From positions 1 to 49,687 of the forward strand of contig RHPI01001921.1 in NCBI GenBank assembly GCA_009103225.1: a DNA stretch of 49,687 bases, given 5' to 3'. This DNA comes from Chlorokybus atmophyticus. Its lineage: Eukaryota; Streptophyta; Chlorokybophyceae; Chlorokybales; Chlorokybaceae. The position numbers were made by a program, and so were the translations under genes. Below, piece by piece: positions 13,301 to 23,143 of the stretch. Every line of letters starts with the position of its first letter. The stretch's first letter is position 1. The notes below the pieces were generated by a model, which was not told the origin of the DNA, did not search any database, and was given only the letters and a program-made list of their open reading frames with translations.

Positions 13301-14291
13301 CGCTTGCCAGCAAGGTTAGGCATTGCGCGAAACTGCGCAACAAGGTCCCCATACCCTGAACCGGGAGAGACGTCCATGGACAGTGCACCTTAAGTCTGCG
13401 CACTGATCCTTCAGCGTGTTGCCTGTTGATGACAAAGGGTGAGGCAACCAACCTTGTCTGCAAAGGCGAACAAGTAGATGGTAGAATAGATGGACAGACC
13501 TGGATCTGAAGCATACAACACGTAGATATATGGGGCGCCACTTGTATACTTGGGGTGCAAGGCCATGCCCAAAAATCCACGATCTTGTTGGTAGTCCACA
13601 TTAATGCTAAAATCTAAGAGAACTTTGCCAACAGTATCATCATTGATGCTGCTAAACCGCTTCACCCGACCCTGCAAGATGACACGAAGGGTCACTGAGC
13701 ATGCAGTTAGTGCCAGTGCAACAGTCCTAGTCCTTGACACACATGCGTTGCCGAGTACCAAAGGCTTTAAACCCGGTCCACCCGGACTTGACTAGCAATT
13801 GTGCTGAACACCAAACCCAAAAGCATTCCTCCCACACAACGGTTCTAGTACAGCCACTTACCAACACAGACGTTTCTTGCAAACCGTCACAAGCAGCATG
13901 CGCACAGCACCAGCACATTGAGAGCCAAGCATTTGCAAGAAACAGCTGCACATAGTATCAAGCAACGCAGCTACAAAGCTGCAGCATCATTATCGAACGT
14001 TCTTGGCCATAAGCGCCTAGAAGAGGCAACTGAGGTGCGCTATAGGAGGACACTGCATGGTCTGCATATAACATTCAGGCAAAAAGTCCTGCTGCACTGT
14101 ACCTGCTTCTCAGCAACAAACACGGTGCCGTCGTCGGCAAACTTGATGTCGACCGGCGCATTCAGCTGCTGGAAGGGCAGAGCGACGAGGGCGAAGTTGG
14201 GCTGGCGAGGCACGGCGGTAATCGGCTGCTGCGCGCAAACAACGGTCACCAGCTGCACAAGGGCGGTGACCGCGAGCTGCCACCTCGCCAT
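10393..14291 (-). CDS. Glucose/sorbosone dehydrogenase-like protein with PKD domain and GPI-type tail, 12 exons
   Basis: Twelve exons with consistent phases (14291-14103, 13671-13453, 13402-13355, 13208-13044, 12977-12866, 12796-12628, 12447-12380, 12281-11913, 11815-11457, 11381-11073, 10987-10842, 10732-10393) sum to 2493 nt, about 830 residues, ending in TAG. A signal peptide (MARWQLAVTALVQLVTVVCA) leads into the six-bladed propeller of the GSDH/HHIP-like family. Its motifs include DRGFLGMALHPKY, HSMGSLIFGEDG, DGTILRIDPETGDG, AFGLRNPYR, ELWIGDVGWG, NYGWPCYEG and LVFGDYSQRCVW. Family members oxidise aldose sugars with PQQ, though eukaryotic relatives may lack activity. A PKD domain (TATPNSGLAPLTAYFDGS, YDWDLDGDG) follows. 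Next come a HCPSGLNSCHTHP region and a WSDGGA beta repeat, a layout familiar from bacterial secreted sugar dehydrogenases. The last ~20 residues are hydrophobic and end the protein, which fits a GPI anchor. The product is probably extracellular or cell-surface. Confidence 0.92.
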
Positions 14292-15513
14292 GGCCTGTAC
14301 CGCAGCAATGGGCCGCCTAGAGCGCCGCTAGCTGGCGCCGCCGCCTCACCGCCCACGGCCCACCTCCCCGCGCAGTACCTGTGCGCTCACCAACCGAGCG
14401 TAGGTGGCCAACCACGTCAACCCAGCCACACCGAACACTGCGACCGCCCTTATCCTCCGCCGCCGCCGCCGCCGCCGCTGCGACCACCACGGCCACTACA
14501 CTGTACCGTGTGCGCTACGCGTCGTAATGCTTCCCTGCGGCTGCGGTCCGTTACGTGCACACGCGGCGGCTGCTCCCGCCTCCTCTCAAAAACACAGGCT
14601 GCACACGGCATGGATTGTGCGATTCATGACATCAACAGCTTGTCGGCTATGATGAGGCCCAAAAGGCCCCGCTCGCTTTTCGAGACTAGTCCTGTAGATT
14701 ACGGCGAGCTACATACCATTGCAGGATTCGGAACACGCTCAAACGTGCGTCACTGGTACACCACCAATGGGCAAAATTTGGCACGTACCAGTGACAGCGA
14801 GGCCTCATGACGTCGGCATGATTGCGCATTGTGTGCTGCTATCGGTGGCAACAGCATATGCAACAGTGGCCTTAGTGCAGTTAGAGCAGTGGCCCGCTGC
14901 TGCAGTGTACCGCGTGGCCTGCCGTTAGCAGTGTGTTGGGGACTGTGTAGGCCGGCAGTGTGTCGCGATCTTCTAGATGCGAGTCGCCGGCTATGAGTTG
15001 GGCGTTGCAATGTCCCATTGGTCACATGTGATGAGCTGCTGTGAGTGTCAGTCGCCGATGGCGCTTACTTGGTATGGTACTCGAGAAGTAACCTAAGGCA
15101 TCTGTCTGTCTGCACTTATTAGGATCTCTCCCACCTAGTTCATTTCGGTGTAACTGCTGAGACACGCACCACCTGCCAGCTCAGGCTCGCACAGTGTACC
15201 CGTTGTGGTGTGTCTGATGCCTACAATTGTGCTGGTAGGCTATCATCCTTGCATACAATATCGACGATACCGTGGTGTACGGGGCTGTGCGCCACAGTCC
15301 GTATCACGTGCCACGGTGGCACGTTGATGGTGACACGTGACGACGAAACACTTGTATCATAAGCATTGCATTTAGGTTAGCTTAGGCATTTAGGTTAGCT
15401 TGGGACATTACGAAACCTGGGATTGCGTTTGATGGCGGCAGCTTATCCAACGCCATGGACCTTAACTGACGTCTTAATGATGGTGACAACCTATAGGCCT
15501 ACAGTCAATTTAC

Positions 15514-15536
15514 CCCTAACCCTAACCCTAACCCTA
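15514..15536. repeat. Interstitial telomeric sequence
   Basis: Nearly four perfect CCCTAA units lie 15.5 kb from the chromosome end, in the same orientation as the terminal array. They are surrounded by unique sequence. Such blocks usually mark a healed break, telomerase-mediated capture or an old end fusion. Confidence 0.9.
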
Positions 15537-16437
15537 CTTCTATGAAATGTGGGTAGTTACATGGTACATGGTCTACATAATGTAACTTGTGTTGCCAGCG
15601 AACAAAGCAGAGGTGATGCTCACCGCAAGCTAATGGTGGTTGACTGCCACATGGTTTACCCGATCAACTCTACCGGGACTCTTAACCACGCCACGGCCGA
15701 ACGAAAATAAGCCGCGGTCACTGATCGGGTCGGCTGCAAACGTTGCTTGCTTTTTGACCGTTACGTTACCCTAGACAGATCGAGGCCGTGCAAGAAACAT
15801 CTCTTTATGACCAATCCTATTTATCTTATGATAAATCGACATTGAGCACAGCCATGCGCATCATGTGCATTTGGATCAACACGGATCTTTTATGGAGTGT
15901 ATAACATGGTATCATATGTGACACAATAGTACTTTGTACTCCATCCATTGATGCTTTCAGCATGAGGACAACATATGTACATATGATAATTTGATTACAT
16001 AAATATGCATAAATACATATATGTATGTACATATGTGCAGATATGCATGTATACATCTTTATATACATGTATACATGTATATCAGTACATACATGTATAT
16101 ATGTTTCGATGATGACCCTTGGCATACACTTCTCCATCGCACTTTTTGTGCGCTCCAACCTACTTCAGGATTACTCAAACTAGCTTAGCATTGTCGGACA
16201 GCGTGACAAGACCTCTCGATGCACTGGCAGTTGCGGGCATGGCTTAATTAGAAGCAAGGCTTATGGCGGCGGCCGACATTGATGGCCTTAGCCAAACTCC
16301 GTCGCAAAATGTTTCTCCTGCCGGCCGATTTAATATTAGCAACGGCCGTGCAGCTGAAGATATGAGTCTTAACTGTCGTGGCTCAGTCCACCACTGTAAT
16401 CTCGATACAGGGATCTGAGTACAACTTCTGTTAACAT

Positions 16438-16760
16438 CAGGCCCTTTCCGTCACAATTTAATCTTTAACAATTGACTATGCGTAATTAACAGGCCCCTGT
16501 TCGTCACTTATTAGGCCTTAACAGGTGACCATGCCTACTTAACTGGCACTTGTTAGTTACTTACCAGGCCTTAACATGTGACTATAAACAATTAACGGGC
16601 ACTTGTAAGTTGCACATCAGACCTTGACAGGTGACTATACCTAATTAACAAGCACCTGTAAATTACACATCAGTCTTACTTGGGTGACTCAGCCTATGTA
16701 ACAGGCACCTGCAGGTTACACACCAATCAAGCGCAGGCGAATGAGCATAATTCACAAGCA
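16438..16760. repeat. Diverged 53-bp tandem repeat
   Basis: About six imperfect copies follow each other. Each carries a GGCACxTGT block, a GTTAC/CACATCAG block, an ACAGGTGACTAT-like block and a TAATTAAC-like end. Copy starts at about 16,491, 16,544, 16,597, 16,650 and 16,703 give a steady 53-bp period. The last copies are strongly diverged, so the array is old. Confidence 0.8.
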
Positions 16761-17179
16761 CCAACTAGGAAGTTATCGACCAGATAAGGCATTCTTCAAG
16801 CAACCGAAGGTGACTGAGGCCAAACTATTGTTATATGTATTTACATAGCATGACTACACGCGACTGACTGCCAGCATCGTTATGTGCATGTGCTGTGTAC
16901 AGGTACCTGAAATGTGTACAGTGTCTCTCAGTCACTTGCCAAGGCTTGTAGTTCGATTATGTGACTCGAATGCCAGCAATTCTGTTGTATATCATAGGGA
17001 TGCAAGTTTTGACATGCATGAGCATAATGACGCTTGATTGAGCTGGTTTAAGATGCACAACACTAAGTCACAAGAGCCTTGCAGCTGTGTACACTACCAG
17101 CTAAACGGACTACCAACTGCGCTACAGCTCCTCTCCATCATCGCCTTGCTCGTCATCATGGAACAAAGCACAACGTGCT

Positions 17180-18260
17180 GGGGTCTATAGAGGAGACGCC
17201 GGAGGTTGCTCTTCCTCCTTCTCAAACGGTTGCGCCAGCCAATCAAATGCCGCATTTGCCTCAGCGAGCGGGTCACGAGCAGACGTCTCTCGCGGCCGGC
17301 GCCGATTGGGACCTTCCTAATATGTGACACAAGATGCAGTATGGCGTTTCACAAGGGTGAATGGCTTGAGGGCTGCGTACCGTTGCCTCATCTCTCGCTT
17401 CATTGACATGATGATGATGTTGATTTCGCTGAGGTACTCTGCATGTGTGTCGATGCTGGCAGCTATGAGAGGGTCTCCATCCTTGCCCTTTGAGATGCGC
17501 TCCACATGCGTAGTTTACAGGCATGTTATAGTGGCATTGAAAGCCACTATTCACTGCAGCGCGTCTGCAAGCCTATAGTTTGGGGCTACAACATTCCCGA
17601 ATTGCTAGTGATTGAGCTCACCATAAGCAACAGGTATGCGAGGTGGTTGACTGTCAGCTGCCGGCGACCAGGTGTAGTAACGGCGTAAGACCAGCATTGC
17701 ACGATCATTTGCCAGATTATGCGATTGCCCCATTCATGGATGTATCTCCTCTGCTCCGGGTCTGCATTATTGGTCACCTCAAATTTTCGTGATGACTTAT
17801 CTGCGAGAGTCATACCAACAAGGCATTAGTCACGATATGGACAGTTCAAGTTGAGCCAGCACTAGGCTAGAATAGTGCATGTGATTTACTTTGGAGCGCG
17901 TTGCGCATCTGCGCTTTTTGGGACTCGGGGTTCATTAGGGCGTCGATGTGCCTGATTGAATCGGTTACAATAGGCGAGATGCGTACGTGTGTATGGAGGC
18001 TGAGTAAGAAGGCAGTGTTGCATAGCAGACATGGTGGTGAGGGACCCAACTCACTTGCGTTTGTTGCTGTTGAATAGTGTCCACTTATACTCCTTCTCAA
18101 GGACATGCTTGATCTTGGTGCATTCTCACACCGGACCTGCGTAGCTTTCTTCAAGGCGACACTCTAGTGGAAGGGGCACTCCTTGAGCGTCCAGTACACC
18201 TCATAGATATTGGCCGCATTGGCCTCGTCGTCATGGTCGAAGTTAACTACCTGTCACGGG
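17180..18260 (-). pseudogene. Unrecognised multi-exon gene, probably broken
   Basis: Several minus-strand pieces look like true exons with splice sites. One (about 18,255-18,170) has an acidic stretch and IYEVYWTLKECPFH followed by an in-frame TAG. One (about 17,990-17,885) reads HTHVRISPIVTDSIRHIDAL. One (about 17,815-17,630) reads EQRRYIHEWGNRIIWQMIVQ and is followed by GTGAGC. One (about 17,505-17,320) reads AEYLSEINIIIMSMKREMRQ. A last acidic piece (about 17,280-17,180) ends in TAG. I do not recognise the family. The composition (charged helices, many Ile/Met) suggests a DNA- or protein-binding helical protein. The early TAG suggests a pseudogene, unless splicing skips it. Exon borders are approximate. 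Confidence 0.4.
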
Positions 18261-18299
18261 CAGGTTGGTTAGTGTCACGGTGCAGTGAGGTCATGAAGC

Positions 18300-18900
18300 A
18301 TTCACACACTGGTAATTCTGAGCCCCCCCGATTCCTGAATTTTCAGACTGTTTGGTCTGAATAGTCAACAAAAACAGAGTGAATAGCCTAGAATACGGCG
18401 TCCCTGGCTCCTGCATGTCGAGGTGAATATTCAGACCGTTTGGTCTGAAAGGTGTTAAAGCCTGTTCAATGTAATTGTCGGTGAATATCCCTGTGGCAAT
18501 TAGATTGCACACTAGTCCTATATGTGGGGCATTTATTCACTTGCAGTGGAGCTGTACATTCAACCTGTATGGTGTAGTGCTGTAACCAACACATGTATTA
18601 CACCACTGAATATTCAAGCAGGAATCGTTTGAATACTTGTAGTTAGGCAAGACAGACTCTTGCAAAAGCGTTGAACATTCACAGGCAGGATTCGTTTCAA
18701 TACCTGTAGTATTCCATATGGCAGCTGCAACAGACTTGAATATGCACGCAGGGATTGTTTGAACACTTATAGTCACCCAAAACTTTCACTTGCAGTAGAG
18801 TTGAATATTCACCCTGTATGGTGTGGTGCTGCAACTGTACTACACCACTGAATATGCACGCATGTATTGTTTAATTACTCATAGTAATCTAGTCTGCACA
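18300..18900. repeat. Cluster of palindromic and direct repeats
   Basis: A palindrome core, TTCAGACCGTTTGGTCTGAA, occurs near 18,429-18,448, and a one-base variant lies near 18,342-18,361. Downstream, a block with CTTGCAGT(G/A)GAG, CCTGTATGGTGT and TACACCACTGAATAT occurs at about 18,540-18,645 and again at about 18,787-18,890. Between them are three variants of a GAATATTCA...CAGGGATTGTTTGAA...TTATAGT motif. No coding region is supported here. Confidence 0.7.
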
Positions 18901-18949
18901 TTAAGTCCTACATGTGAGTAGTTATTCAATGGCAATGAAGTTGAACAAT

Positions 18950-19474
18950 GGTAAGCTGCTGTTTTACGACCGTCAATGTTACTATGAATGTTCAAGTGAT
19001 TTCGAGTAGAACAAGACCCATATATGCAGTGCTACTGATAATATTCACAGCAGTCCGTCCAGCCAGCCCAGCAATGTCAGCTGAATGGCAGCCGACTTAC
19101 AACAACACATTCAATGCTGACTACAATGTATGTCTGCTACCCAGAGCTGCACTTGCAAGTGGAAATCTCCTGCGGCAATATCTACTTCCTGCTGCTTCGC
19201 CCCCGACCACCCCGACTCCCCTTCCCACGGCCTCTCCCCCGCGGTGTGGATGTGCCTTCCTTTGTTGGCAGCTCCCTCACCTTGATGGTCTTCATCAACC
19301 TAGTAGGCCAAAGTAGCAACAACCCCGCCTCGCACTCTTCACATGCATCAACCACACATGAATACGTCAGACGCAGTGTGTTGTCATAACGCACGCACAG
19401 TCAGCACGCAATCATCGTTCACCTCTCAAGTGGGTCACTTGCACTCCAACCCCATCACGCTTGAAGCTGATTGG
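18950..19474. other. Short gap between repeat cluster and next gene; no gene seen
   Basis: A Pro-rich plus-strand frame (about 19,150-19,320) comes from a CCCC-rich tract and has no domain support. It lies at the 3' side of the minus-strand gene at 19,475-21,908. Confidence 0.4.
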
Positions 19475-21908
19475 CTAAGGCACAACCTCTTCTTCCCCTG
19501 CACCAGGACGTCTGGTCCTAGTGATGTGAAGACTGCGGCTGAACTGGACCACCATGTTACCCTCTCCAATCTTCTTGCCATAAAACTTGTTGACGGGCTT
19601 GATGTCGCTTACGTGCGCCTCCCCTACTGGCTCCTTGCGCCCATCGATAAACAACTTGACTTCATCACCAACCTTCATCGTCGGTGCAGTGTCATCCTTG
19701 TCGCTTAGGTCTTCCTGCGCATGCAAGTGACAAACACATCAACTGGCAGACACATACACAAATGCACTCTCCTATATAGCGCTTGCAAACAAACCTGCCT
19801 TTTGGGAGTCGTTGTCACTGTCGTCGGGGCTGTTCGCATCGTCCTTGGCGCCATCTTCATCGTTGTCCTCGCTTTTGTCTGTCTCAGATACTTCTGAATA
19901 CGATGGCTCATCCTGTGCAACCAGGTGGCACGCCGTGTTATCAAGCTTATAATTGATAGGCATGCATGCGAGTCTGCTGCAGTGACAGTTTTTCCGCAAC
20001 CAGAAGGACCCAAGAAGCCTATAAGCGCACATAGATGGTCCTTCATACCTCTTTTTGCTTGCCCCTCTTTTGATCCAACATCTTCTCCTGCTTGCCAGTC
20101 GAGGGGCCTGCCTCCTTAGACTTGTAGGGAGCCGGAATTGAGCGAACAGTCTTTGCTTTCTTTTGGGGGCTTAACACCTCAGTCTTCTGCCAACAGCATA
20201 CACATCAGATTGTGAGCCACAACGTAATGCTATGCCATTTGTTGTGAAGCAGAGTGGTGCGTACATCACCGGACACTTTGCGCTTCCCTTGCCCTCTGCC
20301 TTCCTTTTCTTTCATGAGCTCCATGACATTCGCGGCGTCCTGTGTCTACATGTGGTGCGATTTCGGTTGCAAAAACTGATATGCTTGTTAGATACTTGCT
20401 CCAGTCGTTGTTGCATACCTTGAGAGCTGAGCTGGTATCACGCACTTCAGCATCCTGTTTGGCAGGTGCCTGAACACAACAGTCATGAACGGTCATGATG
20501 ACATGTACAGGAGAGTACAAGCATTTGGCTGCTCGTGTAATGATGACAGACATCTAAATTGTGAACCAGTAGCAGGTGACCTTGTGGGTTGTGGCGCAGT
20601 GCCTTCCTTGTTACCTATCGCACGCACAAGGCACCGATCAGAACAGTGTATACACAGTACCTCCCGCAGCGACCCGCGCGCGCAAAACATGGCTCACGCT
20701 GCGAGGTGACATTTCGGTCGTCGCTGGCGTTGCTGGCGGGAGGTGAACGCGTGGGCGCCGTGCATGCACAAGGGACTATCATACACACCTCACACCCTGC
20801 ATACATAAGGCACCATCAAACACAAAGTGTTTCGTTCTCAACATAGTCATTTACCAAACCGTAGCTCACCCTGTGAGGTGGCATTCTTGGCGTCGCTGGC
20901 AGAGTGGTGCAGCGAGGAGCTGTCTCTTGCCTTTGACTTGTCTTTGACCTGCAATTATGCACATGGCAAAGGCACTTAAGACATGCAAACATTGCACAGA
21001 CAACTCAGTCACTGCATGGCACACACCTTGTTGTTCTTGTCCCTGGGCGCTCCCTTGCGCTTTCGCTCAAACCCCCCTGCTTCAGCGCGCTCTATCATCT
21101 CCTTGTAACGTTCCCTACTCTTCTGTCTCTGCCTTTCTTTGTGCTTGGCGTTGGTATATGCCTTTTTGTTGGTAAGAAAGTCCTGAATTATCGTTTTTGC
21201 CTGCACCAGGCCCAGAGTGGTGACTGCCACCGAATGCAAAATCCTTCAAGCTTGAACTATGCTGCTCGACAGCTGGTGACACTCTGACAACCTTGCCAAC
21301 CTTTTCAGGACGGAACTCTGGATGAAGCAGATGCCAGCATGTAACTGCAAGAGCAAACTTAAGTGGGTCCTGCTTCGTCTGGGTCTTCCCCGGTAGCAAA
21401 CGACAGTACTCATAGCAAATCCGGCCCTTGTCCGCCAGCTTTGTGATATCGCGGCGATCACTGGTATGATGCTGACCACGCCAATGAAGGACCTTCAGTG
21501 CCTGCACAGTGCAAATATTGCATACTAGAGCGCTGTTACAACAATATTAATAGTGTGAGTTGCTGGTGCAAACCTCAAAAATCGAGACAGACTCCGGCAG
21601 CACATGCTCATATCGACAGTGGTTGCTTGCACATCATTGTAAGCTCACTTTCAAGGGCATCATTGCTGTGGTCTCAAGGTCGCGGAGGTGAGCCGTCTCC
21701 TCAGATTTTTCCCACTCACGCTGGAGCTGCTCATCTGATGGTGCACCAGCACTTTTGCCCCAGATCTCATCGTCCAAGTTTTCCCAGCCTCCACTCAGGT
21801 CGCTAGACCGCCCACCAAACGTCGTGCCNCAGACGTCGTCTCATCGTCCAAGCTTTCCCAGCCTCCACTCAGGTCGCTAGACCGCCCACCAGACGTTGTG
21901 CCTGACAT
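19475..21908 (-). CDS. Unrecognised Lys/Asp-rich multi-exon protein, possibly transposon-associated
   Basis: An ATG at 21,908 opens an acidic exon with a duplicated GGRSSDLSGGWE(S/N)LDDE block. Further exons follow: one with HWRGQHHTSDRRDITKLADK (about 21,490-21,240), a very basic helix HKERQRQKSRERYKEMIERA (about 21,150-21,080), and small exons flanked by clean CAG/GT sites at about 20,940, 20,470, 20,340, 20,190 and 19,920. The last exon (about 19,710-19,475) carries MKVGDEVKLFIDGRKEPVGE and ends in TAG. That final block is reminiscent of the C-terminal beta-rich domains attached to plant transposon-associated proteins, but the likeness is weak. Near 21,240 the reading frame must shift without a normal-sized intron, which suggests a frameshift. 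Low-complexity charge suggests a nuclear protein. Function is unknown. Confidence 0.45.
21765..21908. repeat. 74-bp tandem duplication with an ambiguous base
   Basis: Two nearly identical units, each containing CATCGTCCAAG(C/T)TTTCCCAG and CTAGACCGCCCACCA, sit back to back. The single N of the window lies at 21,829, exactly at the junction. In the minus-strand gene the duplication falls in exon 1. With a 74-bp unit it breaks the frame, so the true length at the N matters. Confidence 0.85.
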
Positions 21909-22601
21909 GACCACTGCTCCACCTGTGTATTGAGTAGGTCAAACTAGTAGGTCAAACTGCTTGTCAAGCTGTGCACAACCGCAACACTGTTCAACCAGAA
22001 ACCTCAGTTAACTGCCTCAGTTGACTGCAGCTGCTTGGCCATGTGCATGTGCTTCACACATCAAGCAAACCGTACTTTACCTTGCCGAAGCACGTCGTTC
22101 AGCTCCCTGCCAGCTGCTAACATGACTTAGTCCAGCTGAACAGCAAGCTAGCAGGCAAATGCCAGTGCATGCACAAACCTTGCCTGCATGTCTACAAGAA
22201 AGCTGTGCTTTATGGTCATGAGGAATTGAGCATGAAACCGATAGCAGCACAGTGAGACAGACAAGTGTGCCGCTAGCAGCCGCTCACCTACCGCCGTCGT
22301 CGCCGCCGCCAACACCACGAGCAACAAGCACTGCGTAGGGTACTGCCGTGCGTATGGAATCGATTGTGCATTCTGCTCGACACGTCAACAAATGTGCTTA
22401 TCGGACATCAGTCACGACTCACGACTCTGTCTCCGACCTACCATAATAAATGCCGCCTGTCACAAGCACAAAGATGACAATGAATAATGTTGCATTCGTG
22501 TACTATAGTGTACCAAATTGCTTATGTACTATAGTATACCAAATTGCGATAATAAAGAATAAATAACTCGAACATCTGTTTAGGCGGAGCTACAACCCGT
22601 A

Positions 22602-22687
22602 GTTGTCAACTACTACTGCCAGTGTGGCTCACGAATTCCACACTAATGTGGATGTTGCGAGCCCCACTGGTAGTAGTAGTTGACAAC
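22602..22687. repeat. Strong 86-bp hairpin
   Basis: Arms 22,602-22,630 and 22,659-22,687 are reverse complements over 29 positions with two mismatches. The 28-base loop holds a smaller stem (CCACA...TGTGG). Candidates are a foldback/MITE remnant, a transposon end, or a small-RNA precursor. The sequence alone does not decide. Confidence 0.85.
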
Positions 22688-22749
22688 TCACCCACAACCA
22701 TCACAACTGCAGACGCATTTACAAGAAGAATGCAACCATGCAACCTGGA

Positions 22750-22858
22750 CACCGAGGCCTTACGCACGAGGCTGCCCCAGCGTTTTGCGCCAACCAACTT
22801 GTGCAAGGGCACAGGGAAGGACACCGAGGCCTTACGCACGAGGCTGCCCCAGCACATA
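22750..22858. repeat. 72-bp minisatellite, locus 1
   Basis: One and a half copies of a unit begin CACCGAGGCCTTACGCACGA and include CAACTTGTGCAAGGGC. The same unit, with the same CATGCAACCTGGA flank, returns at 23,941-24,125. Read as protein it gives spurious repeats such as WGSLVRKASV. Confidence 0.85.
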
Positions 22859-23143
22859 CACCAACACATGTTGGGGAATGCAATCTGTGACGGACATCAG
22901 CAGACCATGTACACAGCCTGAGTTGTACTCCCACCATTGCATTCGTTGATGCAGTGCTGCAGACTGATCGCACACATGCATCTACACATACTTACATGCA
23001 AGGAGATATATACATGGGGCCAAGGGCTTGCTCGCCAATGTCACTGGCCAAGGTCACTGCTGAACCTGGTACATGGCTCAGACAGCACCACTATGACAGC
23101 CTGAACCTGCACAAAACTGTACACGCATTGCATGTGCACAGAG

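Larger units (their letters stand above)
14292..17090. other. Intergenic repeat-rich stretch without a supported gene
   Basis: The first ~200 bases are the GC-rich upstream region of the sugar dehydrogenase gene and include a (CCG)n tract near 14,457-14,480. The rest has no coding region I can support. It contains an interstitial telomere block, an AT-rich palindromic zone (about 15,990-16,105, with repeated TACATGTA and TATACATG) and a 53-bp tandem array. Confidence 0.55.
21909..23143. other. Intergenic stretch with hairpin and minisatellite; no gene seen
   Basis: No coding region is supported. A direct repeat of TGTACTATAGTxTACCAAAT occurs twice near 22,500-22,545. The hairpin at 22,602-22,687 and the minisatellite at 22,750-22,858 are listed separately. 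Confidence 0.5.

Noticed and set aside
16438-16760. CRISPR array
   Set aside because: The units are contiguous and diverged without unique spacers, and the sequence is eukaryotic.
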